Source: Natrinema pallidum DSM 3751 (lineage in GTDB: Archaea > Halobacteriota > Halobacteria > Halobacteriales > Natrialbaceae). From it: DNA of 49,152 bases. This document shows, one piece after another, positions 39,686-47,572 of this stretch (the first letter of the stretch is position 1; each line of letters starts with the position of its first letter). Location of the stretch: contig NZ_AOII01000026.1 in assembly GCF_000337615.1 (NCBI RefSeq), positions 61,779-110,930 of the forward strand. The letters are read 5' to 3'. The notes under the pieces were generated by a model. That model did no database searches. It was not told the DNA's origin and saw nothing but the letters and a program-made list of their open reading frames with translations. A program made the position numbers and the translations under genes.

Positions 39686-39875
39686 GCGGGGCGTACGCTC
39701 TCATTACGTGGCGCTGGGGCTTATATTATCGCACTCTCCCGACCCCGTCACAGCACGGCCGAGCGACAGTTTTGAGGGAGCACTGCGACCGGAGAGCGGT
39801 TCGAGAGCCGTGGCAAATGACGGCGATCGAACGGTGACGCCGACCGTCCGTCGACCACGGGACGGCTTCGCGCGA

Positions 39876-40910
39876 TTAGATGTATCCGTTCTCGAGCAGC
39901 AGTTCGCCGTTGAGCACGCTCGCACCGGCGGCACCGCGGATCGTATTGTGAGCCAGACAGTTGTACTGCAAGCCGAAGGGCGATTCCTGAAGGCCGCCGG
40001 CGGCGATGGCCATCCCGTCGCCGAGGGTACGGTCCATCCGGGGCTGCGGACGGTCGGGTTCCTCGAAGACGTGGATGAGCGGGTCCGGCGAGGAACGCAG
40101 GTCCAGCGACGGGTACTCCCGCATGGCCTCGGCGGCCGCGTCCGCGGTCAGGTCCTCCTCGGTCTCGACCCAGACGTTCTCGAGGTGGCCGTCGATGGTC
40201 GGGATGCGGTTACAGGAGGCCGCCACGTCCATACCGTTGTGCATGAGTTCGGCCCCGTCGAACTCGCCGAGCAGTTTCCGCGACTCGGTCTCGAGTTTGT
40301 CCTCCTCGCCGCCGATGTAGGGGACGGCGTTGTCGATGATCTCCATCGAACTCACCCCGTCGTAGCCCGCGCCGGAAACAGCCTGGAGCGTCGAGACGTG
40401 GACCTTCTCGAGGCCGTATTCCGTGAGCGCCGCGAGCGTGGGAACGAAGGTGATCGTCGAGCAGTTGGGGTTCTTGACCATCGCGCCGTCCCAGCCGCGC
40501 TCGTCGCGCTGGACCTCGAGCAGGTCGAGGTGGTCGGGGTTGACTTCCGGAATCACGAGCGGGATGTCGTCGTCCATACGCCCGTTCGAGGAATTCGACG
40601 AGACGACGTACCCCGCCTCACAGAAGCCGGGTTCGACATCCGCGCCGATGCTCGAGGGGAGCGACGAGAACAGCATGTCGACGTCGTTCGGGACCGCGTC
40701 GGGATCGGTCGCCGTCACGGTCATATCGGCGACGGCATCGGGAATCGGGCTGTCGACGCGCCACTTCGCGGCCTGTCGATACGTCTTGCCGGCACTTGCC
40801 TCGCTGGCTGTGAGCGTCGCGATCTCGAAGTCCGAGTGAGGATCGAGTAGTTGAATGAGTCGCTGTCCAACGGCACCGGTTGCACCGAGTACGCCTACTC
40901 GTACTGCCAT
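39876..40910 (-). CDS. asd: Aspartate-semialdehyde dehydrogenase
   Basis: A 344-residue enzyme of lysine, threonine and methionine synthesis, reducing aspartyl phosphate to the semialdehyde. The NADP motif is VGVLGATGAVGQRLI (5-19), the catalytic cysteine is Cys150 in KNPNCSTITF, and the substrate region is TLQAVSGAGYDGVSS. The C-terminal GMAIAAGGLQESPFGLQYNC then LAHNTIRGAAGASVLNGELL is typical. The ATG at 40910 begins MAVRVGVLGATG; the longer frame upstream (to 40982) is not conserved in character. It belongs to the archaeal/fungal branch. Confidence 0.94.
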   Translation of the reverse strand: MAVRVGVLGATGAVGQRLIQLLDPHSDFEIATLTASEASAGKTYRQAAKWRVDSPIPDAVADMTVTATDPDAVPNDVDMLFSSLPSSIGADVEPGFCEAGYVVSSNSSNGRMDDDIPLVIPEVNPDHLDLLEVQRDERGWDGAMVKNPNCSTITFVPTLAALTEYGLEKVHVSTLQAVSGAGYDGVSSMEIIDNAVPYIGGEEDKLETESRKLLGEFDGAELMHNGMDVAASCNRIPTIDGHLENVWVETEEDLTADAAAEAMREYPSLDLRSSPDPLIHVFEEPDRPQPRMDRTLGDGMAIAAGGLQESPFGLQYNCLAHNTIRGAAGASVLNGELLLENGYI

Positions 40911-41081
40911 TTTTCGCCACTCCGAGTCGTGTCCGCAAAACCGTTTGGGTTTACGGTAGCGCGTGTCAATGGTCGGAATCACTTGGCCGGCGTCGGGCCC
41001 GCGTGCGACCGGTAGCCGGTCGTCGCGAGCGCTGTGAACGGATAGAAGATATTAAGAAACGGGAGCGCCAGTTGTCGACCG

Positions 41082-41135
41082 ATGCATTATCGACAGGATC
41101 GACTCGAGGCCGCCGACGGGAGGTGGTCCCGATGA
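41082..41135 (+). CDS. 17-codon mini-ORF overlapping the next start (ATGA)
   Basis: ATG 41082 opens MHYRQDRLEAADGRWSR and ends at TGA 41133-41135, overlapping the following ATG (41132). ATTAAG (41051-41056) lies about 29 bases upstream, a good TATA box for a leaderless transcript that would begin at this ATG. Its last codons carry GGGAGGTGG, an almost ideal Shine-Dalgarno sequence for the membrane protein gene. It is a likely coupled leader ORF. Confidence 0.45.
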   Translation: MHYRQDRLEAADGRWSR

Positions 41136-41389
41136 CGAGTTCGACCGCGAACACCAGCGACCGAGGACTGTTCGACACCCGCTTTAGTATCGGTGCGGCG
41201 GCCATCGCGGCCGTCGCGGCGCTGCTGGGCGTCGCCTTCGCGTGGACGGGCTACAACGGCGGGATGCTCCCGGTACTCGGCCTGGAACTGAGCATTCTGA
41301 CCGGCATGATCGGGCTCCTGTTCGGATTCGGGATCGCGACCGTCGCGTTCGTCGCCGCGGTCTACATGGAACCCGGTTTCGACCAGTAA
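41132..41389 (+). CDS. Small membrane protein with two helices (85 aa)
   Basis: An 85-residue protein, MTSSTANTSDRGLFDTRFSI, with two hydrophobic helices (20-42, IGAAAIAAVAALLGVAFAWT; and 52-78, LGLELSILTGMIGLLFGFGI) and a short acidic C-terminus. It resembles small conserved haloarchaeal membrane proteins without known function. The start is fixed by the Shine-Dalgarno GGGAGGTGG and the ATGA overlap with a 17-codon ORF. Confidence 0.65.
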   Translation: MTSSTANTSDRGLFDTRFSIGAAAIAAVAALLGVAFAWTGYNGGMLPVLGLELSILTGMIGLLFGFGIATVAFVAAVYMEPGFDQ

Positions 41390-41531
41390 GGCAGGTATCG
41401 AGTCGGACTGTTCTCCGCGCGCGCTCGACCGCGAAGCGCTCCGCTCTATCGGCGAAGCCCCGGCTCTCGAGTCGGACGATCGACTGCGGTCGCTTGCCGT
41501 CGGGTCACTCGCTCGAGGTGAAAAGATCGAC

Positions 41532-41723
41532 TTATGCGGGAACTTCTGCGCCTTTCTTTCGCGTTACGTAGCCCGCGATGCGGTTGCGGACGCCCTTGGA
41601 CTCGACGTTCGTGAGCTTCGTGACGCTCTCTTTGTTCTGCTCGAAATCGGTCGTGAACGCCTCCGGGTACCGCTCCAGAAGGAGGTTCCCGGTCTTCTTG
41701 ACGTAGGCCGGTTTGATTGCCAT
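41532..41723 (-). CDS. rps17e: 30S ribosomal protein S17e
   Basis: A 63-residue archaeal/eukaryotic-type small-subunit protein. MAIKPAYVKKTGNLLLERYP then TDFEQNKESVTKLTNVESKG and VRNRIAGYVTRKK cover the whole family. The archaeal form is half as long as the eukaryotic one, as here. GATTAAG on the minus strand about 28 bases before the ATG is the promoter. Confidence 0.96.
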   Translation of the reverse strand: MAIKPAYVKKTGNLLLERYPEAFTTDFEQNKESVTKLTNVESKGVRNRIAGYVTRKKGAEVPA

Positions 41724-41811
41724 GTAGGGTGGTTCCGTCTAGAGGCTCTTAATCCCTTTCTCTTTGGCGCTCCGAGATATCGATCCGTCGGCCCGCCGTT
41801 TCGGTTCCGGG

Positions 41812-42441
41812 TTACCACGACGACCGCTCGCGGACGCGCTCGATGGCCTCGCGTTCGCGTGGCCCGCCGGCGCGGTCGACGACCGACGCACAGTACGCGA
41901 GGCGGTCCCGAAGTTCGGTCTCGTCGTAGCCCGAGACGGACAGTCGCGACGCGGCGACGGTCGCCTCGACGACGGCTCCGAACCCGCGATCGATCGTGGG
42001 CACGGTTTCTCGCTCGATCGTCGCCTCGAGCGGGCGAAGCGTCCAGTCCTCCCAGTCGGTGTCGCCCTCGCGACCGCTCTCGACCCGGTCGACGGCGACG
42101 TGCACCCAGGCGGTCGCGGACGCCAGAACCGGTTCCTCGCGCTCGACGATCGAGAGAGCGGCCTCGGCGAAGTCGACGGGGTCGTCGACGAACTGCACGT
42201 AGCCCGTCCCCTGTCGGTGGAAGTTCCGGCGGGTGCGGGTGTTGCCCCACGTTCGGGCGGTGACGGGATCGCCGGCGTGGAGGCCGAGCGCAGCGGCGTT
42301 CCACAGCCCGTTGGGCCCCAGCGTGGTCACGATCGACTCGGTGACCCCCGAGAGGTCGACCGGCCACTCCGTGAGGTCCGCCCGGTCGTCCTCGCGACCG
42401 GTCACTGCGTCGTCGGTCATGGCCTCTCGCTCGTCGATCAT
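41812..42441 (-). CDS. DUF447 family protein
   Basis: A 209-residue protein with the DUF447 layout: TLGPNGLWNAAALGLHAGDP then TARTWGNTRTRRNFHRQGTG YV split over the first barrel, and a second half with VEATVAASRLSVSGYDETEL. DUF447 proteins have a flavin-reductase-like split barrel and occur in methanogens, methylotrophs and haloarchaea; the reaction is not known. The ATG at 42441 overlaps the stop of the CitG-like gene (ATGA, 42438-42441), so the two are translationally coupled; an in-frame Met seven codons later is the alternative start. Confidence 0.8.
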   Translation of the reverse strand: MIDEREAMTDDAVTGREDDRADLTEWPVDLSGVTESIVTTLGPNGLWNAAALGLHAGDPVTARTWGNTRTRRNFHRQGTGYVQFVDDPVDFAEAALSIVEREEPVLASATAWVHVAVDRVESGREGDTDWEDWTLRPLEATIERETVPTIDRGFGAVVEATVAASRLSVSGYDETELRDRLAYCASVVDRAGGPREREAIERVRERSSW

Positions 42442-43289
42442 ACGTCGACCGCCTCGCGCTCGAGCGCAATGAACAGCCCGGCTGCGGTAACGTCGGCCGT
42501 CGTTCCCGGGTTGATCCCCCGCTCGACGAGATCGTCGGCGAAGGAGTCGACGGCTTCGGGGGCCGTCTCGAGGGCGTCCGCGTCGTGTAAGGCCGCAGCG
42601 CGGTCGGTCACCGCCCGTGCAGTCGCCTCGTCGTGACGCGTCGCGACGAGCGTATCGGGTCGCTCGGCGAGCAGCGAGAGGAAGACGGCCGCGGTCCGAT
42701 CCGATATCGGGCCGTCGGCCGCGGCGAGTCGCTCGGCCGCCGCGAACGAGCGGTCGAACCCGTGGACCCACTCGCGAGCGACATCGTCGCCGGGAACGCT
42801 CCGGTCCATCACGTCGAAAAGCGTCAACCCGCGGGCGTCGACGGCTGGGACCGCGTCCGCGCCGCGGCGCACGTCGAGGGCCGCCATGTCGTCTGGCGGG
42901 TCGCCGACGGCGACGTCGACGTGCTCGAACGCGCGGTAGAACGATGCCGCGTCGTCGACGGTCGTCCCCCGGGTGACGGACTCGGCGACGGGCCGTGAGA
43001 GATCCTGCTGGGCGGCCCGCACTAACGGGACGAGCAACAGAAGCGCGCCGAACTGCGTGTTTCCCCCCTGTTGAGCGGCCATCTTCTCGACGGCCCGCTC
43101 GAATGCCGGCCCGACCGCCGCGCCGTCGGCCGCCATCTCGAGTCCCTCACGGGCCCCCACCGCGCCGGCCATGAAGTGGGCGAACCGCAGGTCCGGGAGG
43201 TCCCGATGGCGGTCGACGTTCCCCGGTTTGGGCGTCGCCGCGACCTCGAGGAGCAACGCCAGTTGTGCGTTCCCTGCCGTCGATCGCAT
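42438..43289 (-). CDS. Triphosphoribosyl-dephospho-CoA synthase-like (CitG family) protein
   Basis: A 283-residue helical protein of the CitG/MdcB family. Conserved signatures are EVAATPKPGNVDRHRDLPDL, KMAAQQGGNTQFGALLLLVP and the C-terminal ERGINPGTTADVTAAGLFIA. In bacteria the family makes the prosthetic group precursor of citrate lyase from dephospho-CoA and ATP. No citrate lyase is near, and archaeal members stand beside DUF447 as here, so a different nucleotide-transfer reaction is likely. Confidence 0.8.
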   Translation of the reverse strand: MRSTAGNAQLALLLEVAATPKPGNVDRHRDLPDLRFAHFMAGAVGAREGLEMAADGAAVGPAFERAVEKMAAQQGGNTQFGALLLLVPLVRAAQQDLSRPVAESVTRGTTVDDAASFYRAFEHVDVAVGDPPDDMAALDVRRGADAVPAVDARGLTLFDVMDRSVPGDDVAREWVHGFDRSFAAAERLAAADGPISDRTAAVFLSLLAERPDTLVATRHDEATARAVTDRAAALHDADALETAPEAVDSFADDLVERGINPGTTADVTAAGLFIALEREAVDV

Positions 43290-43373
43290 ACACGTCTCAC
43301 TGTGTGCCGCCGCGGTTTAGCAGTTGTTGTGGCGGACCCGGTGGCGTCTCGAGACGGGCCAGCGGGAACCGAG

Positions 43374-43781
43374 TCACTCGACCAGGCGCTCCCGCTCGTC
43401 CGCCGATCGCGATTGCCGTTCGGTCTCGAGCAGTCGGTCGAGTCGGCGTTCGAACTCGTCGTCGCTGATTTCACCCGCTGCGTACCGTCGCCGCAGGGTT
43501 TCGACCGGGCGTTCGTCGGACTCGTCCGGCATCCCGGTCTCGTGTGGGCTCGCCTCGGGGCCCGCGGAGGCGGCCTGTCGAACGACACCGCGCGTCAACT
43601 GGCCGGCGACGGTCAGGGTTACGACGCTCATCAGAAGGAACAGGAGTCCCGCAGCGGTGTTGCCGGCCACTCCGAGGAGTCCGAGCACCAGCGCCGGGAC
43701 CCCGATCACCGAGGCGCTGATCGCGACGAGGGTCCGGCCCGCGGGACTCGCGGGGGCATAGCGGTGGACCAGATCGTACAT
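43374..43781 (-). CDS. Membrane protein with SHOCT domain
   Basis: A 135-residue protein starting MYDLVHRYAPASPAGRTLVA. Two membrane helices (19-40 and 42-62) are followed by a linker and a C-terminal SHOCT motif, RPVETLRRRYAAGEISDDEF then ERRLDRLLE. SHOCT segments are short helical oligomerisation modules, common at the C-terminus of haloarchaeal membrane proteins. The function is unknown. The longer frame to 43817 is not preferred, since the sequence before MYDLVH is basic and not signal-like. Confidence 0.78.
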   Translation of the reverse strand: MYDLVHRYAPASPAGRTLVAISASVIGVPALVLGLLGVAGNTAAGLLFLLMSVVTLTVAGQLTRGVVRQAASAGPEASPHETGMPDESDERPVETLRRRYAAGEISDDEFERRLDRLLETERQSRSADERERLVE

Positions 43782-43828
43782 CGTTCGTTTGCTATGCGTG
43801 TCGGAACAAAAACGCACGGGGATGTGCT

Positions 43829-43850
43829 TCCGCCGTCGAGCGACGGCGGA
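43829..43850. promoter_or_regulatory. Perfect 10-bp-arm inverted repeat in a divergent promoter
   Basis: TCCGCCGTCG (43829-43838) and CGACGGCGGA (43841-43850) are perfect inverted copies with a 2-base AG centre. The site lies between the divergent SHOCT gene and cupin gene, 17 bases upstream of the TATA box at 43867. It may be an operator shared by both genes. Confidence 0.5.
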
Positions 43851-43866
43851 GTCGTCGTCCCGTCGA

Positions 43867-43872
43867 TTTAAG
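43867..43872 (+). promoter_or_regulatory. TATA box of the cupin gene
   Basis: TTTAAG within gatttaagttt lies 24-29 bases upstream of the ATG at 43896, consistent with a leaderless transcript. Confidence 0.6.
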
Positions 43873-43895
43873 TTTCGAAACGCGAAGTATCGATC

Positions 43896-44240
43896 ATGGG
43901 CTACGATACCGTCGCCAAGACCGATCCGGAATCAGTCATCGACGAGGAGTGGGGCGGCATGTGGTTTCTCAAGGACGATCTCGACACCGAGGAACTGGGC
44001 ATTTCGGTCCTCGAACTCGAGCCGGACGGGAAGGGCATGGAACACGACGAGACCGACTCCGGCCAAGAGGAGGTCTACTACGTCGTCGCGGGGACGATCG
44101 ACATCGAACTGGGCGACGCCGACGAAACCGTAACGCTCGAGGCGGACGAGGCGATCCGACTCGACGCGGCGGAAACCAGGCAGATCCACAACCGGAGCGA
44201 CGAACGCGCGAAACTCGTGCTGGTCGGCGCACCGCTGTAA
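43896..44240 (+). CDS. Cupin-domain protein (114 aa)
   Basis: A 114-residue single cupin. The barrel includes LGISVLELEPDGKGMEHDET then EEVYYVVAGTIDIELGDADE and LEADEAIRLDAAETRQIHNR. Ligand-type residues are His50 in MEHDET, the Glu of EEVYYV and the His of QIHNRS. Haloarchaea have several such small cupins; the substrate is unknown. The region 44241-44388 after it shows no gene. Confidence 0.8.
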   Translation: MGYDTVAKTDPESVIDEEWGGMWFLKDDLDTEELGISVLELEPDGKGMEHDETDSGQEEVYYVVAGTIDIELGDADETVTLEADEAIRLDAAETRQIHNRSDERAKLVLVGAPL

Positions 44241-44388
44241 TCGGCCGTCGCCCGGGCCGTCTCGGGAGGCCGCAGTCCGTTTCGGTCAGACCTCGCGCAC
44301 CGCGACACAGCGCGGACCGCTCCACCGCAGTTACCGATCCGGACGGAGACGGTGGGCGACGCCGAGCGTCGAAAATACACCTCGCAGT

Positions 44389-44396
44389 TTTTATAA
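44389..44396 (+). promoter_or_regulatory. TATA box of the geranylgeranyl-reductase-type gene
   Basis: TTTATAA in gcagtttttataatg lies 25-32 bases before the ATG at 44421 and is a strong TATA match. Confidence 0.65.
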
Positions 44397-44420
44397 TGAC
44401 CCAATGAGTCCAAACGGCGT

Positions 44421-45812
44421 ATGGAACGCGTAGACGTCGCGATCGTCGGCGGAGGCCCCGCTGGTGCGTCAGCGGCCGAACGGGCCGCCGCTCACGGCGC
44501 AAAGACGGTCCTCTTCGAGCAGGGGGTCCCGCGGGAGGACCGCGAGGGACCGGGGCCGGATTCGACCGACGCCGCCGGCATGCTCGATTACTGGATCGAC
44601 ATCATGGGCTTTGACTACCGGGACATCCCCGACGAGGTCATCCACCGGGAACTCGAGGCGACCGAGTTCGTCGGCCCGAACAGCGACGTCGAACTGACGT
44701 CGACCGGGATGGCGGCCAGCTATCCGAACTTCGGATATACCTTCCACCGCGCGCGCATGGACGATTGGCTCTACGACCGCGCCGCCGACGCCGGCGCGGA
44801 CCTGCGCGTCGGGACCGGCGTCTCGGACCTCGAGACGGACCTGCGGGCCGCGAGTCCCAAGGGGCCGATCCACACGCTGACGCTCTCGAACGGGGAGCAA
44901 CTCGAAGCCCAGTACGTCGTCCTCGCGGACGGCCCCCAGCGACGGATCACGCTCGACGCGCTCGACCAGTTCACGGCCCCCGGCCGGAGCGTCTCCGATC
45001 ACCTCTCGCCGCCGGAGGCCAACCACATCGCCTACCAGGAGTACCGGGAGTTCCCGCCCGAACTGTTCGAGGAGTTCGAGGATCGACTGCTGTTCTGGTG
45101 GGGACACATGCCCGGCGAGACCGCCTACCCGTGGATTTTCCCGAACGACGGCACCGTCGCCCGCGTCGGGCTGACGATGCCCATCGGCATGGACCTCGAC
45201 GACGTCGACGATCCCGGTTCCTACAAGCTCCTGCGGCCCGACGACGAGGGGATTCCCTCGGGCGCGGAGTACATCAGCCGCCTCCTGGAGCAGGAGTTCG
45301 GCGACGAGTACGACATCGAGGAGGACATCCCCCGCGTCGAGGACCGCGGCAAGTCGAAGGGGACCGAAACCTATCCGATCTCCTCGACGCGACCGATCGA
45401 GTCGCCCGTCGGCGCGAACATCGCCGTCGCCGGCGGCGCGATGGGTACCACTTCCGCCTTCCACGAGGGGGGCTATCACGTCGCCGTCCGCACCGGCAAG
45501 ATCGCCGGACGGCTCGCCGCGACGGACTCCATCGCGAACTACAACGATGTCTGGAAACGCGCGATCGGCGACGAAATCCTGCGCAACGTCGCCTTCGCCG
45601 ATATCGTCGCCGACTACGGACCCGACGACTGGGACCGGGTGTTCGACACGATCAACGACATGCAGGGCACCGGCTCGAGCGACGGTCTCGTGAACAAAAC
45701 GTACTCCGCCGGCCTCGGCGCGGCGAAGATCATGGCGGCGTACAAGCGCCGGAAGTACACCTATCGCGACGGCGACTACGTACAGCTCTCGGCGGACGAC
45801 TACTTCTACTGA
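44421..45812 (+). CDS. FAD-dependent geranylgeranyl reductase-type oxidoreductase
   Basis: A 463-residue flavoprotein. The FAD motif is VAIVGGGPAGASAAERAAAH (7-26); YTFHRARMDDWLYDRAADAG is the conserved second region, and NIAVAGGAMGTTSAFHEGGY (near 337-356) corresponds to the GD-A-x2-G-x-x-x-P-x2-GGG FAD motif in a modified form. The overall layout fits the digeranylgeranylglycerophospholipid reductase/FixC group that saturates isoprenoid chains of archaeal lipids or related quinones. The insertion with EIPSGAEYISRLLEQEF-like sequence and the length above 400 suggest one of the less-characterised haloarchaeal subgroups. Confidence 0.72.
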   Translation: MERVDVAIVGGGPAGASAAERAAAHGAKTVLFEQGVPREDREGPGPDSTDAAGMLDYWIDIMGFDYRDIPDEVIHRELEATEFVGPNSDVELTSTGMAASYPNFGYTFHRARMDDWLYDRAADAGADLRVGTGVSDLETDLRAASPKGPIHTLTLSNGEQLEAQYVVLADGPQRRITLDALDQFTAPGRSVSDHLSPPEANHIAYQEYREFPPELFEEFEDRLLFWWGHMPGETAYPWIFPNDGTVARVGLTMPIGMDLDDVDDPGSYKLLRPDDEGIPSGAEYISRLLEQEFGDEYDIEEDIPRVEDRGKSKGTETYPISSTRPIESPVGANIAVAGGAMGTTSAFHEGGYHVAVRTGKIAGRLAATDSIANYNDVWKRAIGDEILRNVAFADIVADYGPDDWDRVFDTINDMQGTGSSDGLVNKTYSAGLGAAKIMAAYKRRKYTYRDGDYVQLSADDYFY

Positions 45813-45962
45813 GCCGACCGGCTCGTCGGCCCGCCGGCCATTCGCGCTCTCGCATGCTCGCGGGACAGGCGAGCGCGTTTCGATCGCGACTCGTTGTCGC
45901 GTGATGACGGCACCTCCCGTACGTAGCGGTCCTTTTTCCGGCCCGGCGTGGAAGGCGGCCCT

Positions 45963-46871
45963 ATGGACTCCGGTGGACGTTCCGAGCCGCTCGACGAGCA
46001 TCCTCCTCGAGCCGACGGGTCCGGCCACCGCGTTCCCGAGGGGCAGGCCCCCGAGGAGTACGGCGACCACCGCGATCGCGGCGATCACGACGAACACGAT
46101 CACCGCAGTCGCTGGCCGCTCGTCGCCGCCGCGGGAGCGGCCGGCCTCTACGGCGGGGTCGCGGTCTCCATTTTCGGGGACGAAACCGGTCTCGTCCAGC
46201 CGCTGTTCGGCGTCGGCCTCGCCGTCACCGGAACGATCGTTCTGCTAGCCGGCATCGCGGGCTGGGTCGACCAGGCGTTTCTGGCACCCGCCCGCGACGA
46301 ACGCAGACCGCGAAAGTCACGGGCGTCGTACGTCTCGACGACGCTGCTCTTCCTCACGACTGACGTCTCGACGTTCGGCGCGCTGTTTATTTACTACTTC
46401 GTCGTCAGAATCGGGGCCTGGCCGCCTGCGGAACTCCCGCCGCTGCTCGGTTCGCTCGTGATCGTCAACACCGGCCTCCTGGTCGCCAGCAGCGTCACCT
46501 TCCACTACGCCCACAGGGCGCTCGAGCACGAGAACCGACGGCGATTTCTCGGGCTGCTCGGAGCGACGCTCGCGCTCGGCCTGCTATTCCTCACCGGGCA
46601 GGCCTACGAGTACTACGAGTTCGTCGCTCACGAGGGGTTCACCCTCACGAGCGGGTTCTTCGGGACCGCCTTCTTCGGACTGACCGGACTGCACGGGCTC
46701 CACGTCGCGCTGGGCATTGGTGGCATCGCCGTGCTCTGGTGGCGAGCGGTCCGCGGTCACTACGGTCGGGATCGCGATACGTCGATCACGACCGTGTCCC
46801 TGTACTGGCACTTCGTCGACGCCGTCTGGCTCTTCCTCGTCGTCGTTCTTTACGTCGGCGCGTCGGTGTAG
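45963..46871 (+). CDS. coxC: Cytochrome c oxidase subunit III
   Basis: A 302-residue membrane protein. An unusual hydrophilic, His/Asp-rich N-terminus (about 50 residues, EEYGDHRDRGDHDEHDHR) precedes a first pair of helices and the five-helix subunit III core: YVSTTLLFLTTDVSTFGALF, GSLVIVNTGLLVASSVTFHY, LGLLFLTGQAYEYYEFVAHE, FFGLTGLHGLHVALGIGGIA and SLYWHFVDAVWLFLVVVLYV. The Glu/His pattern of subunit III (Tyr-Glu in QAYEYYEF, His in GLHGLHV, His in YWHFVD) is present. It is not next to other oxidase genes here. The ATG at 45963 follows a short intergenic gap. Confidence 0.88.
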   Translation: MDSGGRSEPLDEHPPRADGSGHRVPEGQAPEEYGDHRDRGDHDEHDHRSRWPLVAAAGAAGLYGGVAVSIFGDETGLVQPLFGVGLAVTGTIVLLAGIAGWVDQAFLAPARDERRPRKSRASYVSTTLLFLTTDVSTFGALFIYYFVVRIGAWPPAELPPLLGSLVIVNTGLLVASSVTFHYAHRALEHENRRRFLGLLGATLALGLLFLTGQAYEYYEFVAHEGFTLTSGFFGTAFFGLTGLHGLHVALGIGGIAVLWWRAVRGHYGRDRDTSITTVSLYWHFVDAVWLFLVVVLYVGASV

Positions 46872-46911
46872 GCGGACCGCCGCCGATTGGACCGCCGCCG
46901 GAAAACCGAAC

Positions 46912-47103
46912 TCACGGTATCTCGTCGTGGTCGAGCTCCGTCTCGAGGACTCTCAGCGTCGATGCGTCGCAGTCACAGAAATCCGACTGCCCGAGGGGCT
47001 GGAGACGTCCGTCGGGCCAGATCTGAACGATACCGATCGTCCCGCACCCGTCGCACTCGGCCGCCGCTCGCTGTTTCCCGTCGTTCGTTCCCACTAGGCT
47101 CAC
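46912..47103 (-). CDS. Small zinc-binding protein (63 aa, GTG start)
   Basis: The last 63 codons of a long open minus frame look like a complete small protein: VSLVGTNDGKQRAAAECDGC then GTIGIVQIWPDGRLQPLGQS and DFCDCDASTLRVLETELDHD. CDGC and CDC form a four-cysteine-type zinc site of the CPxCG-related small zinc-finger class common in haloarchaea. The GTG at 47103 is preceded by AGAGGTGAG. The frame continues upstream into 47104-47420, so a longer fused product cannot be excluded. Confidence 0.5.
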   Translation of the reverse strand: MSLVGTNDGKQRAAAECDGCGTIGIVQIWPDGRLQPLGQSDFCDCDASTLRVLETELDHDEIP

Positions 47104-47420
47104 CTCTCGGGCTGGGCCATACCACAGCCACCGACGAAAAACCCCGGTCCGATCGGTAGCCGCCAGTCCGCACTCCGCACGGTGAGAGCGGTTCGACTCT
47201 CCGCGCGTCCGTGGCCACTCGAGGGCGACGGTAACAAACTGTTGCCCGGCGGATTCGGACGTCCACCGAACGGCCCCGAACTCGAGCGATCGGTCCGACT
47301 CGAAGGTGACATCGCATCGGACTCGGTGAAGAGGAACGCACGGTACGACGGCACGTGATCGTCGGCGATCACGGTCGTTCGATGGGTGTCCTCGAACCGC
47401 TCCGGTAGCCAGTCGGGCAT
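47104..47420 (-). pseudogene. Frameshifted small gene upstream of the zinc protein
   Basis: An ATG at 47420 starts MPDWLPERFEDTHRTTVIAD then DHVPSYRAFLFTESDA, a convincing N-terminus. After about 37 codons this frame becomes basic and serine-rich, while the neighbouring frame takes over with CDVTFESDRSLEFGAVRWTS then ESAGQQFVTVALEW, an equally convincing continuation. A single one-base shift near 47311-47317 joins the two. The shifted frame then runs without stop into the zinc protein. It is either a recent pseudogene or a sequence error. I do not recognise the family. Confidence 0.45.
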
Positions 47421-47572
47421 CGACTCGAGGACGGTGACGGGGCTGTCCGGAACGAACGACGCCGTAGTCGGCTGGCCCAGTATCTGACATCACGTCATCA
47501 GACAGGACGGGGAACGGTCACTGGCGATCGTCCCAGTGGTTTATCCGACTGGCTGTGGGCAGGGCCCAGTGG

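Noticed and set aside
44469-46103. 544-codon minus-strand open frame
   Set aside because: It is fully antisense to the flavin oxidoreductase and the start of coxC, both with clear motifs; GC-rich codon use leaves the opposite strand open.
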